NCBI GenBank assembly: GCA_024636215.1
Contig: JAGXHL010000075.1
Location: 1 to 16,756 of the forward strand
DNA from: Deltaproteobacteria bacterium
GTDB lineage: Bacteria > Desulfobacterota > Desulfuromonadia > Desulfuromonadales > BM103
Reading direction: 5' to 3'
Length of the DNA: 16,756 nucleotides
This document shows positions 1-6,214 of this stretch, piece after piece. The notes beneath the pieces were generated by a model that saw only the letters and a list, made by a program, of their open reading frames with translations, was not told where the DNA came from and searched no databases. Position 1 is the stretch's first letter. The number at the start of each line of letters is the position of its first letter. Position numbers and translations under genes: made by a program.

Positions 1-49
1 ACGAGATTCCTCTACGTCTCGTGGGCTCGGAGATGTGTATAAGAGACAG
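1..49 (+). other. Illumina Nextera (Tn5) library adapter, not genomic
   Basis: Bases 31-49 are the 19-bp Tn5 mosaic end AGATGTGTATAAGAGACAG. Bases 16-30 (GTCTCGTGGGCTCGG) are the Nextera read-2 adapter, bases 8-15 (TCCTCTAC) sit in the i7 index position, and bases 1-7 (ACGAGAT) are the end of the P7 primer. The i7 octamer is, from memory, the primer form of index N712. This is untrimmed library sequence joined to the contig, so the genome begins at about base 50. It is not a natural transposon end: no transposase or partner inverted repeat is present. Confidence 0.98.
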
Positions 50-80
50 CCCCAGACCCCAGACCCCAGACCCCTGTCCC
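50..80. repeat. CCCCAGA heptamer repeat, G-quadruplex-prone on the minus strand
   Basis: Three perfect CCCCAGA units (50-70) are followed by another CCCC (71-74), then TGT and CCC. The minus strand carries four GGGG runs at 50-53, 57-60, 64-67 and 71-74, separated by exactly three bases each, plus a further GGG. This is a textbook pattern for an intramolecular G-quadruplex. It lies 3 bases beyond the stop codon of the minus-strand yaiI-like gene. The number of units may be truncated, because the array abuts adapter sequence. Confidence 0.8.
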
Positions 81-83
81 ACT

Positions 84-527
84 TCAGTGTTTCGCCAAAA
101 ACCGGTCAAGCTGGTTGGCGAAGGCCTGCTTGTCGCATGAGCTGAAAGCAGCAGGGCCGCCTGTATCAACCCCGCAGCCGCGCAATTCGTCAAGCATGTT
201 CCTGACAGCCAGACGTTCCTGGATATTATCTTCTGTGTAGAACTCACCTCGCGGATTCAAGGCATGGCCATTCTTTTCGATCGCAGCTGCTGCCAAGGGG
301 ATATCAGCAGTGATCACCAGATCACCTGTCTGCATCAATTCGACGATCTTGTCATCGGCCACATCGAAACCCGAGCCCACAACCAGGGAATTAATAAAAG
401 CCGAGGAGGGCGTTTGTAGTGGTTGATTTGCGACAAGGGTCAGTTTGACCTTCTTTCTGTCGGCAGCCCGGTAAAGGATATCTTTGATCACTCTTGGACA
501 GGCATCAGCGTCGACCCATATCTGCAT
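84..527 (-). CDS. yaiI: YaiI/YqxD family protein (DUF188, UPF0178)
   Basis: A 147-residue protein beginning [11 protein letters not shown], the diagnostic N-terminus of the YaiI/YqxD family (DUF188). Residues after it ([13 protein letters not shown]) and the later segments [16 protein letters not shown], [12 protein letters not shown] and NPRGE also match the family. The overall length is close to the E. coli protein (about 150 aa). The family is thought to have a PIN-like nuclease fold, with conserved Asp residues near the N-terminus (DAD) and in TADIPLA, but its substrate is unknown. I chose the start at 527 because AAGGAG lies just upstream and the family begins here. The reading frame stays open to 845, but that extension crosses a hairpin-rich intergenic region and has no family similarity. 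A possible promoter lies at 568-596. Confidence 0.92.
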   Translation of the reverse strand: MQIWVDADACPRVIKDILYRAADRKKVKLTLVANQPLQTPSSAFINSLVVGSGFDVADDKIVELMQTGDLVITADIPLAAAAIEKNGHALNPRGEFYTEDNIQERLAVRNMLDELRGCGVDTGGPAAFSSCDKQAFANQLDRFLAKH

Positions 528-567
528 TTGTTTCTCCTTGCTGTTTGCTTCTGGAAAAAAGAAAGTC

Positions 568-596
568 ATTAGACCAGAAGATTGACCGTGCAGCAA
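568..596 (-). promoter_or_regulatory. Possible sigma70-type promoter for the yaiI-like gene
   Basis: On the minus strand TTGCTG (596-591) and TCTAAT (573-568; five of six to TATAAT) are separated by 17 bases. They would start transcription about 35 bases upstream of the ATG at 527. The -35 box is only a three-of-six match, so this is a candidate only. Confidence 0.35.
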
Positions 597-630
597 GTTT
601 GCATCGCATGGTCGGCTTGACAGTCGTCCC

Positions 631-672
631 GTCTCAACTAAAGTTGAACAGACTAGCAGTCTGTCGGACTGC
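631..672 (+). repeat. Two adjacent stem-loops; the second is a REP-like unit (copy A)
   Basis: TCAACT-AA-AGTTGA (634-647) is a short palindrome. GCAGTC (656-661) and GACTGC (667-672) form a second stem around the loop TGTCG. The second element begins CTAGCAGTCTGTCGGACT, and related sequence recurs at 6135-6200 and 7874-7993, where it forms the arms of larger hairpins. It is therefore best read as a solo copy of a dispersed REP-like unit between divergently transcribed genes. The rest of 528-779 holds a possible minus-strand promoter (568-596) and a small TGTCG/CGACA inverted repeat near 730-745; I see no gene there. Confidence 0.55.
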
Positions 673-791
673 AAGTAGATAAAACTTCTGGAGGATTGGT
701 TATGAATCTGTACGATCCCATCAATTCTGTCGTGATATCGACAACTGATGATTGGAATCCCTCTTCGTACTGACGGTTTATGGAGTCTTCG

Positions 792-1937
792 ATGAATTAT
801 GCGCTTACTGAAGAACAGAAGTTGATTCGGGACACGGTTCGACATTTTGCCGAGAAAGAAATTGCCCCCAGCGCCAGCGCTCGTGATGAAGAAGAACGTT
901 TTGATCGTGATTTGATGTTCAATAGCCTGGCAGAGCTTGGCCTGGCCGGAATCATTATCCCGGAGACTTATGGAGGGGCAGGGACCGACTATATCAGCTA
1001 CGCGATTACGATTGAGGAGCTTTCACGGGTTTGCGCTTCGACCGGCGTAACTCTTTCTGCTCACATTTCTCTTTGCGCCAATCCGATCTACCTGTTTGGC
1101 ACCGAAGAACAGAAGCAAACTCACTTGGTGCCTCTTGCTGCAGGCCGCCATTTAGGCGCTTTCGGTCTAACGGAAACTTCGGCCGGTTCCGATGCCGGCG
1201 GCACCAGGACGACTGCGGTTGTCCATGGTGATGAGTGGATCATAACCGGCAGTAAAATCTTTACGACCAACGCCGGCGAGGCCGACACTTATATCGTCTT
1301 CGCCCGCACAGATAAGAACGCTCAGAAGCATCACGGTATCAGCGCTTTTATCGTCAACAAAGACACGCCGGGGTTTTCTTTCGGCAAAAAAGAGAAAAAG
1401 ATGGGCATTCGATCCTCTCCGACCATGGAGTTGGTGTTTGATCATTGCCACATCCCCAATCAGGCTTTATTGGGAGAGCCGGGTGCTGGATTCCGCATTG
1501 CTATGAAAACTCTCGATGGCGGGCGCATCGGTATCGCAGCGCAAGCTCTCGGTATCGCCCAGGGCGCTCTGGATGCAGCACTCTCCTACGCGAAGCAGCG
1601 CACGCAATTCAACGCCCCTATTGCAACCTTCCAGGCCATACAGTTTCAATTGGCCGACATGGCAACCCAGATTGAGGCGGCAAGACACCTTGTTTACAAT
1701 GCCGCTTATCGCGCAGAAAACGGCCTTTCTTACTCCATGGAATCGGCCATGGCTAAACTTTTTGCCAGTGAAACCGCAATGAAAGTTACCACCCAGGCCG
1801 TGCAGATTTATGGTGGCTATGGTTATACACGTGACTACCCTGTCGAGCGCATGATGCGCGACGCCAAGATTACAGAGATTTACGAAGGGACCAGTGAGAT
1901 TCAACGTCTTGTTATCGGCAGCATGCTCGTCAAGTAA
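792..1937 (+). CDS. Acyl-CoA dehydrogenase, short-chain (butyryl-CoA dehydrogenase-like)
   Basis: A 381-residue full-length acyl-CoA dehydrogenase. These FAD enzymes oxidise an acyl-CoA to the trans-2-enoyl-CoA and pass electrons to an electron-transfer flavoprotein in the cytoplasm. Visible features are the N-terminal helical domain ([22 protein letters not shown]), the middle-domain FAD/substrate signature [16 protein letters not shown], and the C-terminal signature [14 protein letters not shown]. The Glu in IYEG (about residue 365) is the position of the catalytic base in short- and medium-chain enzymes. The closest subtype appears to be butyryl-CoA dehydrogenase; the exact chain length cannot be read from sequence alone. 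An upstream in-frame ATG exists at 780, but GGAG at 782-785 is correctly placed for the ATG at 792. No etfA/etfB lies next to it, so the gene seems to stand alone. Confidence 0.93.
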   Translation: MNYALTEEQKLIRDTVRHFAEKEIAPSASARDEEERFDRDLMFNSLAELGLAGIIIPETYGGAGTDYISYAITIEELSRVCASTGVTLSAHISLCANPIYLFGTEEQKQTHLVPLAAGRHLGAFGLTETSAGSDAGGTRTTAVVHGDEWIITGSKIFTTNAGEADTYIVFARTDKNAQKHHGISAFIVNKDTPGFSFGKKEKKMGIRSSPTMELVFDHCHIPNQALLGEPGAGFRIAMKTLDGGRIGIAAQALGIAQGALDAALSYAKQRTQFNAPIATFQAIQFQLADMATQIEAARHLVYNAAYRAENGLSYSMESAMAKLFASETAMKVTTQAVQIYGGYGYTRDYPVERMMRDAKITEIYEGTSEIQRLVIGSMLVK

Positions 1938-2026
1938 ATTTCCAGCCGGAGCTGTTTTGTGAACCGCCTGCAGAGAGCATTATATCTTTTCCCTGTGATC
2001 AATAATGGCATCCAGTGCTCGTGTTC

Positions 2027-2035
2027 TGCTATGAT
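2027..2035 (+). promoter_or_regulatory. Possible extended -10 element
   Basis: TGCTATGAT matches an extended -10 (TGn followed by TATGAT, five of six). No recognisable -35 lies 16-18 bases upstream. It would place the transcript start near 2042, just ahead of the zinc-ribbon gene. Weak evidence. The rest of 1938-2055 shows nothing else. Confidence 0.3.
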
Positions 2036-2055
2036 AAGCATGATGGCTTAATCAA

Positions 2056-2355
2056 ATGCAACCCAGGACAACACAGGAGAACATAATTAAGGTGTACACA
2101 GAAACAAATATAGGCCTGGAATGCCCCTGCTGCGGTGAAACGATTTATGAGTCGCTGCTCTGGTTCAAGAAAACCTACTCCACCTGCCCGCATTGCGACA
2201 AAGGCCTGGCCGCCAGTCAGTTTGCCACAGTAGTGTTTGATCTGGAGCAGGCAATGGAAGAGGATATCGCTGCTATGGTCCTTGGTCGGTTGGAGGGCGG
2301 CTGTTGCGGCAAAAAATCTTCTTGTGGCTGTGGAACAGGGCCAGAGGCCGGTTAA
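2056..2355 (+). CDS. Small Cys-rich zinc-ribbon protein, function unknown
   Basis: A protein of 99 residues from the ATG at 2056. CPCCG (residues 23-27) and CPHC (44-47) form a paired-cysteine knuckle, as expected for a four-Cys zinc ribbon. After an acidic helical stretch (DLEQAMEEDIAAMVLGRLEG) comes a second Cys-rich tail with CC at 83-84 and CGC at 90-92, which could bind another metal ion. I do not recognise a named family. The start is uncertain. The ATG at 2056 has no clear ribosome site, whereas AGGAG at 2075-2079 points downstream to a GTG at 2092, though with a rather long 12-base gap. The next gene begins 14 bases after the stop, so the two are probably co-transcribed. Roles in nucleic-acid binding or metal handling are possible but not shown. 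Confidence 0.75.
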   Translation: MQPRTTQENIIKVYTETNIGLECPCCGETIYESLLWFKKTYSTCPHCDKGLAASQFATVVFDLEQAMEEDIAAMVLGRLEGGCCGKKSSCGCGTGPEAG

Positions 2356-2369
2356 TCATGGAGGAGTCT

Positions 2370-2588
2370 ATGGAGATCGACCTGTATGCGCTTGAGCGCC
2401 TGCTGAAGAAACGTCTTGATGAAATTGAATTGATCGTTGCCGGGACCGGTTACCTGCCCAAAACCGTCATAGGGGTTGGGACTGTCCTGCTCGACAACCG
2501 TGGCGAAGTCGAATTGTTGACGGCCAAGCAACAGATCACCTTTGAAAAATTCATAAAACCTCTCCTGCAAACACCCTGCAAATCTTAA
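2370..2588 (+). CDS. Small hypothetical protein
   Basis: A 72-residue protein (MEIDLYALERLLKKRLDEIE...). The start at 2370 is chosen because GGAGG (2360-2364) sits five bases upstream. An ATG at 2358 is in frame but has no ribosome site of its own. The first 20 residues look like an amphipathic helix rich in Leu, Lys and Glu. The middle segment (VIGVGTVLLDNRGEVELL) looks like two beta strands around a turn. No family is recognised and there are no Cys pairs or membrane segments. It lies between the zinc-ribbon gene and greB, on the same strand with short gaps (14 and 35 bases), which suggests a small operon. Confidence 0.7.
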   Translation: MEIDLYALERLLKKRLDEIELIVAGTGYLPKTVIGVGTVLLDNRGEVELLTAKQQITFEKFIKPLLQTPCKS

Positions 2589-2623
2589 GTAAAGCATCTG
2601 TTTGGAAGGGCCTTCTGTCAACT

Positions 2624-3130
2624 ATGTCGCAACAACAAAAAATCTATATGACCCCCGGGTGCGCAAAACGCTTGCGCGCCGAACTCAAGAAACTGCTCTA
2701 CACAGATAGGCCGATACTCGCTAAAGCGGCGAGAATCGCAGCCGAGGAAGGGGATCGCTCTGAAAATTATGAATACCAGGCAACCAAGAGAGCGATGCGA
2801 AAAATGGACGGAAGAATTCGCTTTCTGACAAAAAGAATTGAAAATCTGGAAGTGGTAGACCCGGTTAAGCAGGCAAGTATTGCCAACGGCCGCGTGCTGT
2901 TCGGTGCGACTGTAACCGTCGAGAACGAGGAGGGCGAAGAAAAGGTTTATTCTATTGTTGGAATTGATGAATATGATGGGGGAAAAGGTAAAGTAAGCTG
3001 GGTTTCACCGATCGGCAAAGCCCTTCTTGGACGCTCTGAAGGCGACGCAATTTCTTTTGTTACGCCTGGCGGTGTGAGTGAACTGGAGATAATCAAGGTG
3101 GAATACAATGCGATTGAATCCGAGCTGTAA
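2624..3130 (+). CDS. greB: Transcription elongation factor GreB
   Basis: A 168-residue GreA/GreB-family factor. These proteins enter the secondary channel of RNA polymerase and stimulate cleavage of backtracked RNA. The N-terminal coiled-coil carries EEGDRSENYEY, in which Asp44 and Glu47 match the acidic pair (D41/E44 in E. coli) that coordinates the catalytic magnesium. The following RIRFLTKRIENLEVVDP is typical of GreB rather than GreA. The C-terminal FKBP-like domain (from about residue 90, VLFGATVTVENEEGEE to the end) is complete. It is about ten residues longer than E. coli GreB. No strong ribosome site precedes the ATG; GGAAGGG lies 13 bases away. An internal ATG at 2648 would remove part of the first helix and is less likely. 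Confidence 0.92.
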   Translation: MSQQQKIYMTPGCAKRLRAELKKLLYTDRPILAKAARIAAEEGDRSENYEYQATKRAMRKMDGRIRFLTKRIENLEVVDPVKQASIANGRVLFGATVTVENEEGEEKVYSIVGIDEYDGGKGKVSWVSPIGKALLGRSEGDAISFVTPGGVSELEIIKVEYNAIESEL

Positions 3131-3319
3131 TGTGAGCCTTTGTAAGCTGTTTTTTTGCATTCCTTGCGCGATTCCATGACAAACTGGCCTGCATGACGGT
3201 AGGGCTTTTTGCTTCACGGGGTTGGCAAGCTTAAACTCTGGTTACAGTAGCCGACTTCATCCGGCGCGGTTTCATTTGTGTCGACTTTTAAAAAACCTGC
3301 ACTCCCAACTGGATGGCTT

Positions 3320-4219
3320 ATGAATGAACCACAAAAAAATACGCAAGACGATCTTCAATTTTCATTTGAACCGGTTTCACCACCACAACCTCAACCCGTT
3401 AAAAAAGGGCTTTTGAGGAAACTCGGGCCAGTCGGCCTGCTGCTGTTTTTCCTGCTGAGTAAACTCAAATATATCGGAGTTCTGCTGCAGGTCGGCAAGT
3501 TCAAAACCTTCATCACCATGCTGATCAGTATCTGGGCTTATGCCATGTTCTGGGGTTGGCCTTTTGCTGTGGGTTTTGTCGCCTTGCTGTTTATTCATGA
3601 AATGGGTCATGTGGCCGCACTTCGCATGATGGGGATTAAGGCGACGGCTCCAATGTTCATCCCCTTTATGGGTGCTTTTATCGGTATGAAACAGATGCCC
3701 AAAGATGCTTATGCCGAATCCATCATGGCTTTCGGCGGGCCTTTGCTCGGCACGCTCGGAGCCATAGCCTGCGCCGGAGTGGGCATACTGACTGGTAATC
3801 CTTTCTGGTATGCCCTGGCGATGACCGGTTTCCTGCTCAACCTCTTTAACCTCCTGCCGATCTCGCCCCTCGATGGCGGCCGCATTATAGGCGTTATCAG
3901 CCCGAAGTTGTGGATCATCGGTTTGATCGGTGCTGTCGGGTTGTTTTATTTAACATGGTCTCCGATTATTGCCTTGATTGTTATCATGGGCAGCTTTCAG
4001 ATTTATACGTCTTCAAAACGTTCTGCGGCAGAAAAAGCTCGTTATTATGCCGTAACTGCAGGCAGGCGCATCGGAATGGGATTGGCTTTTCTGGCTTTGC
4101 TGGCGGTAACCTCCATAGGCATGCTGGCGATGCAGGTGCCCCTTGATAAATTCAATCTGCATCAGCAAACAAGCCAGCAGTCCGCTGAGGATTTCGACTC
4201 TCAGATTCGCATTCGATAG
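3320..4219 (+). CDS. Site-2-protease-type membrane metalloprotease (peptidase family M50)
   Basis: About 299 residues from the ATG at 3320. The active site is visible. HEMGH (about residues 93-97) supplies the two zinc-binding His and the catalytic Glu, and NLLPISPLDGGR (about 177-188) supplies the third zinc ligand, Asp, in the M50 pattern. There are at least five hydrophobic membrane segments: two before and around HExxH, two flanking the LDGG motif and one near the C-terminus. The N-terminal ~30 residues are Pro/Gln-rich and cytosolic-looking. No PDZ domain is present, so it resembles the minimal S2P/SpoIVFB-like or stand-alone M50 proteins rather than RseP. Its substrate is unknown. A GTG at 3278 would add 14 residues but, like 3320, lacks a good ribosome site, so the start is uncertain. 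The gap before it (3131-3319) shows no clear regulatory signal. Confidence 0.87.
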   Translation: MNEPQKNTQDDLQFSFEPVSPPQPQPVKKGLLRKLGPVGLLLFFLLSKLKYIGVLLQVGKFKTFITMLISIWAYAMFWGWPFAVGFVALLFIHEMGHVAALRMMGIKATAPMFIPFMGAFIGMKQMPKDAYAESIMAFGGPLLGTLGAIACAGVGILTGNPFWYALAMTGFLLNLFNLLPISPLDGGRIIGVISPKLWIIGLIGAVGLFYLTWSPIIALIVIMGSFQIYTSSKRSAAEKARYYAVTAGRRIGMGLAFLALLAVTSIGMLAMQVPLDKFNLHQQTSQQSAEDFDSQIRIR

Positions 4220-4240
4220 GCTTTCAGAAAGGATCACTGC

Positions 4241-4504
4241 ATGGATGAGAACAAGATCAAAGTGAAGGCGGAAAGCGGGCAGATCCTTGAAGTCGATGTC
4301 TCAAGCAAAAAACCGGATGCCATTTGGATTATCCTGGGTGAAGGGATTCACAACACCAGGTGCAAGTTGACTCCTACGCGCAATAGCCTGGCCTACGCAG
4401 GAAGCGTGCTGGGACGCGAACTGATCTACGAGCGGAGCGTTGATCAGGTCAGGGCGGATATCGCTCAGGAAGAACACGACAGTTATCAGTTCAGAAGTCG
4501 ATAA
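4241..4504 (+). CDS. Small hypothetical protein
   Basis: An 87-residue soluble protein. AAAGGA with a seven-base gap before the ATG makes the start convincing. The sequence opens with KIKVKAESGQILEVDVS, which looks like a beta hairpin, then has WIILGEGIHNTRCKLTPTRNSLAYAGSVLGRELIYER, a mixed alpha/beta segment. It ends with an acidic/basic tail. There is one Cys. No family is recognised. It follows the M50 protease by 21 bases on the same strand, so it is probably co-transcribed and might be a partner, but nothing in the sequence shows that. Confidence 0.75.
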   Translation: MDENKIKVKAESGQILEVDVSSKKPDAIWIILGEGIHNTRCKLTPTRNSLAYAGSVLGRELIYERSVDQVRADIAQEEHDSYQFRSR

Positions 4505-4701
4505 AGGTTTTCCGGTGAAGGTGTAAAGGCGTCAACACGAAGGACCATTTCTTTTGCAGCCTTGACCAGGAAAGAGAAGAAACAGACCCACTCGCAACTG
4601 CAGAAAACACAAAATTTCTGCTGACCGGTCATTTAAGTTCTTTAATCTGGTAAAGTTGAGTGTATCAACGACCAGTTGCCCGCCCTTAAGAGGCTATAGA
4701 C

Positions 4702-5577
4702 ATGAATAAAATCGTAACTCACCCAGGCAGTGCTCATAAGGATGACTTCCTGTCTGTGAGCGTCTTGCTTGCAACACTCGGAGATGCGGAAATTTTTCGA
4801 CGTGAAGCAACCGAAGAAGACTTGAACAATCCCGATACTTACGTCGTCGATGTCGGTCAGCAGCTCGATCCTGAACGTCATAACTTCGATCATCATCAGG
4901 ATCGTTCGCTGCCCTGTGCTTTCCACCTGGTTATGCAGCACCTTGGTCATCATCATGCCGCTATGCTGATGTTCGCATGGTACCCTCACATGAGCATGAT
5001 GGACGTTAGAGGGCCTTACCGCACGGCAGAGCACCTCGGCGTTGACTCGAGCATACTTTTTGCTTCCTCTTCACCCATTGAGGGTTACGTCCTTTCGACC
5101 TTTGCCTGTCTTGAGTCACTGCACGCTCAGAACCCGCTTTACGATCTCATGAAAGATCTCGGCGAGAATATGATTGCCTTGATCGGACGCAAAATGGAGC
5201 GCCTTGAGCGGCTCAAGCTGGAGGCGAAAGTGATTGAGGTCAAGCACCTTAAAGCTGTTGTCAGTAACATCAACGATTCGCCCAAACTGGCAATGGAACT
5301 GTATCTGCGCTTTCTTGACGACGACAATATAGTGATGAGTATCCTCCCATCCAACCGTGGCGAAGGCTGGGAGCTCTTGCGGTTGGGTAATAACACCATT
5401 GTTGATTTTCGTGCGATCAAAAAGAATCCGGAAATCCGCTTTGTGCATGGCAGCGGCTTCCTTGCCAAAACCCATAAACGTCTCCCTCTGGAAGAGGTTG
5501 TTACGCTTGCCAGTATGTCAATCCTGGGAGACTATCAATACAATAAAAAATATACTAAAAGCTATGTCTCCTCATGA
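4702..5577 (+). CDS. MYG1-family (UPF0160) metal-dependent phosphoesterase
   Basis: A 291-residue protein of the MYG1/UPF0160 family, related to DHH phosphoesterases. Eukaryotic MYG1 is a 3'-5' RNA exonuclease; bacterial members are largely unstudied. The family motifs are present: THPGSAHKDDFLS (residues 6-18), with His and Asp metal ligands, and VDVGQQLDPERHNFDHHQD (49-67), whose DHH is the core metal site. The C-terminal RFVHGSGFLA segment, also typical of MYG1, is intact. Length is about that of the bacterial forms. AAGAGG sits nine bases before the ATG. The upstream gap (4505-4701) contains a 10-bp palindrome TGACCGGTCA (4622-4631) but no obvious promoter. Transcription runs towards the convergent cold-shock gene, with a strong hairpin between them. 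Confidence 0.87.
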   Translation: MNKIVTHPGSAHKDDFLSVSVLLATLGDAEIFRREATEEDLNNPDTYVVDVGQQLDPERHNFDHHQDRSLPCAFHLVMQHLGHHHAAMLMFAWYPHMSMMDVRGPYRTAEHLGVDSSILFASSSPIEGYVLSTFACLESLHAQNPLYDLMKDLGENMIALIGRKMERLERLKLEAKVIEVKHLKAVVSNINDSPKLAMELYLRFLDDDNIVMSILPSNRGEGWELLRLGNNTIVDFRAIKKNPEIRFVHGSGFLAKTHKRLPLEEVVTLASMSILGDYQYNKKYTKSYVSS

Positions 5578-5646
5578 GGATCTGCCCGATGCTTGTTGAT
5601 TGCCACAACAGGGGGCTATCCTGCGACTGTTTCTCCTTCTCTCTAC

Positions 5647-5684
5647 GCACAGGAGCCCTGCGGTAATCCGCAGGGCTCCTGTGC
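5647..5684. terminator. Perfect 17-bp hairpin between convergent genes, likely shared terminator
   Basis: Positions 5647-5663 and 5668-5684 are perfectly complementary (arm GCACAGGAGCCCTGCGG) around a TAAT loop. It lies between the stop of the MYG1-family gene (+) and the stop of the cold-shock gene (-), which fits a bidirectional terminator. It does not have a U-run directly at its base. On the plus strand the T7 run (5699-5705) begins about 14 bases later, and on the minus strand the flank is purine-rich. It may therefore act mainly as a 3'-end stabiliser or attenuator. Confidence 0.7.
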
Positions 5685-5707
5685 TGACAGTAACCAGGTT
5701 TTTTTGT

Positions 5708-5908
5708 TTAGACTTTGCGTACGTTTGACGACTGGGGGCCTTTCTGGCCTTGTGTTACATCGAAACTGACCCGGTCTCCTTCGGCGAGAGACTTGAAGCC
5801 GTCACCTTGAATCTCAGAGAAGTGGACGAACACATCCGGTCCATTGTCCTGCTCGATAAAACCAAAGCCCTTCGCGTCGTTGAACCACTTCACGGTACCT
5901 TCTGCCAT
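5708..5908 (-). CDS. Cold-shock family RNA chaperone (CspA-like)
   Basis: A 66-residue single cold-shock domain, the usual length. RNP1 is KGFGFI (13-18) and RNP2 is VFVHF (26-30), the aromatic surface that binds single-stranded RNA and DNA. The opening [18 protein letters not shown] is the family signature. Such proteins melt RNA secondary structure in the cytoplasm and are often, but not always, cold-induced. GGAGG lies five bases before the ATG. Just upstream of that, TTCCC-TTT-GGGAA (5921-5933) could form a small hairpin next to the ribosome site. The region upstream (5934-6134) is long for a leader, and I could not find a convincing promoter in it, so induction by cold cannot be judged. 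Confidence 0.96.
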   Translation of the reverse strand: MAEGTVKWFNDAKGFGFIEQDNGPDVFVHFSEIQGDGFKSLAEGDRVSFDVTQGQKGPQSSNVRKV

Positions 5909-6134
5909 CTTTTCCTCCGTTTCCCTTTGGGAATCTTTCTGTTGTGCTAATTCCGTTCGCCCGAAATAGAATCAATACATTGCCTGTTTGCCCTGCTTGT
6001 TCTTTTTAGTGCTGACACCATGTCAAACCGAGAGCGATGAGAACGCACAAATGTTCGCAACATCGTCATTTTACCAGCAAATCATAAAAACGCAACAACA
6101 CCGCCATCGTACAGTCCGTATTAATAGATTTGAA

Positions 6135-6200
6135 GGCTAGCAGACTGTTGGACAGCCGGAGTTGCAGCCGGCTCATGAAGAGTCCGAAAGCCTGCTAACT
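6135..6200. repeat. REP-like palindromic repeat, copy B (downstream of pntB)
   Basis: An imperfect nested hairpin. The outer arms GCTAGCAGACTGTTGGAC (from 6136) and the reverse complement of GTCCGAAAGCCTGCTAAC (6182-6199) pair with a few mismatches. Inside, AGCCGG (6154-6159) pairs with CCGGCT (6168-6173). Bases 6152-6199 match 7945-7992 at 40 of 48 positions. It begins 15 bases after the pntB stop codon and could act as a terminator or an mRNA 3' stabiliser. The rest of 5909-6214 is the upstream region of the cold-shock gene, with no further gene seen. Confidence 0.75.
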
Positions 6201-6214
6201 GAGCTTCTGAACGT

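Noticed and set aside
31..49. Tn5 mosaic end as evidence of a natural transposon
   Set aside because: It is preceded by the commercial adapter and index in library order, so it is a preparation artefact.
50..74. CRISPR or tandem satellite
   Set aside because: The units are 7 bases with no spacers and only three full copies; it is a simple repeat.
528..845. N-terminal extension of the yaiI-like gene up to 845
   Set aside because: No family similarity; it crosses hairpins and overlaps the divergent acyl-CoA dehydrogenase. The family N-terminus and a good ribosome site place the start at 527.
1467..1904. 145-codon antisense frame within the acyl-CoA dehydrogenase gene
   Set aside because: Shadow of a strongly conserved gene; no recognisable domain.
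6021..6026. TTGACA on the minus strand as the -35 of the cold-shock gene
   Set aside because: The hexamer 17 bases downstream (AGAACA) matches TATAAT at only one position, so there is no usable -10.
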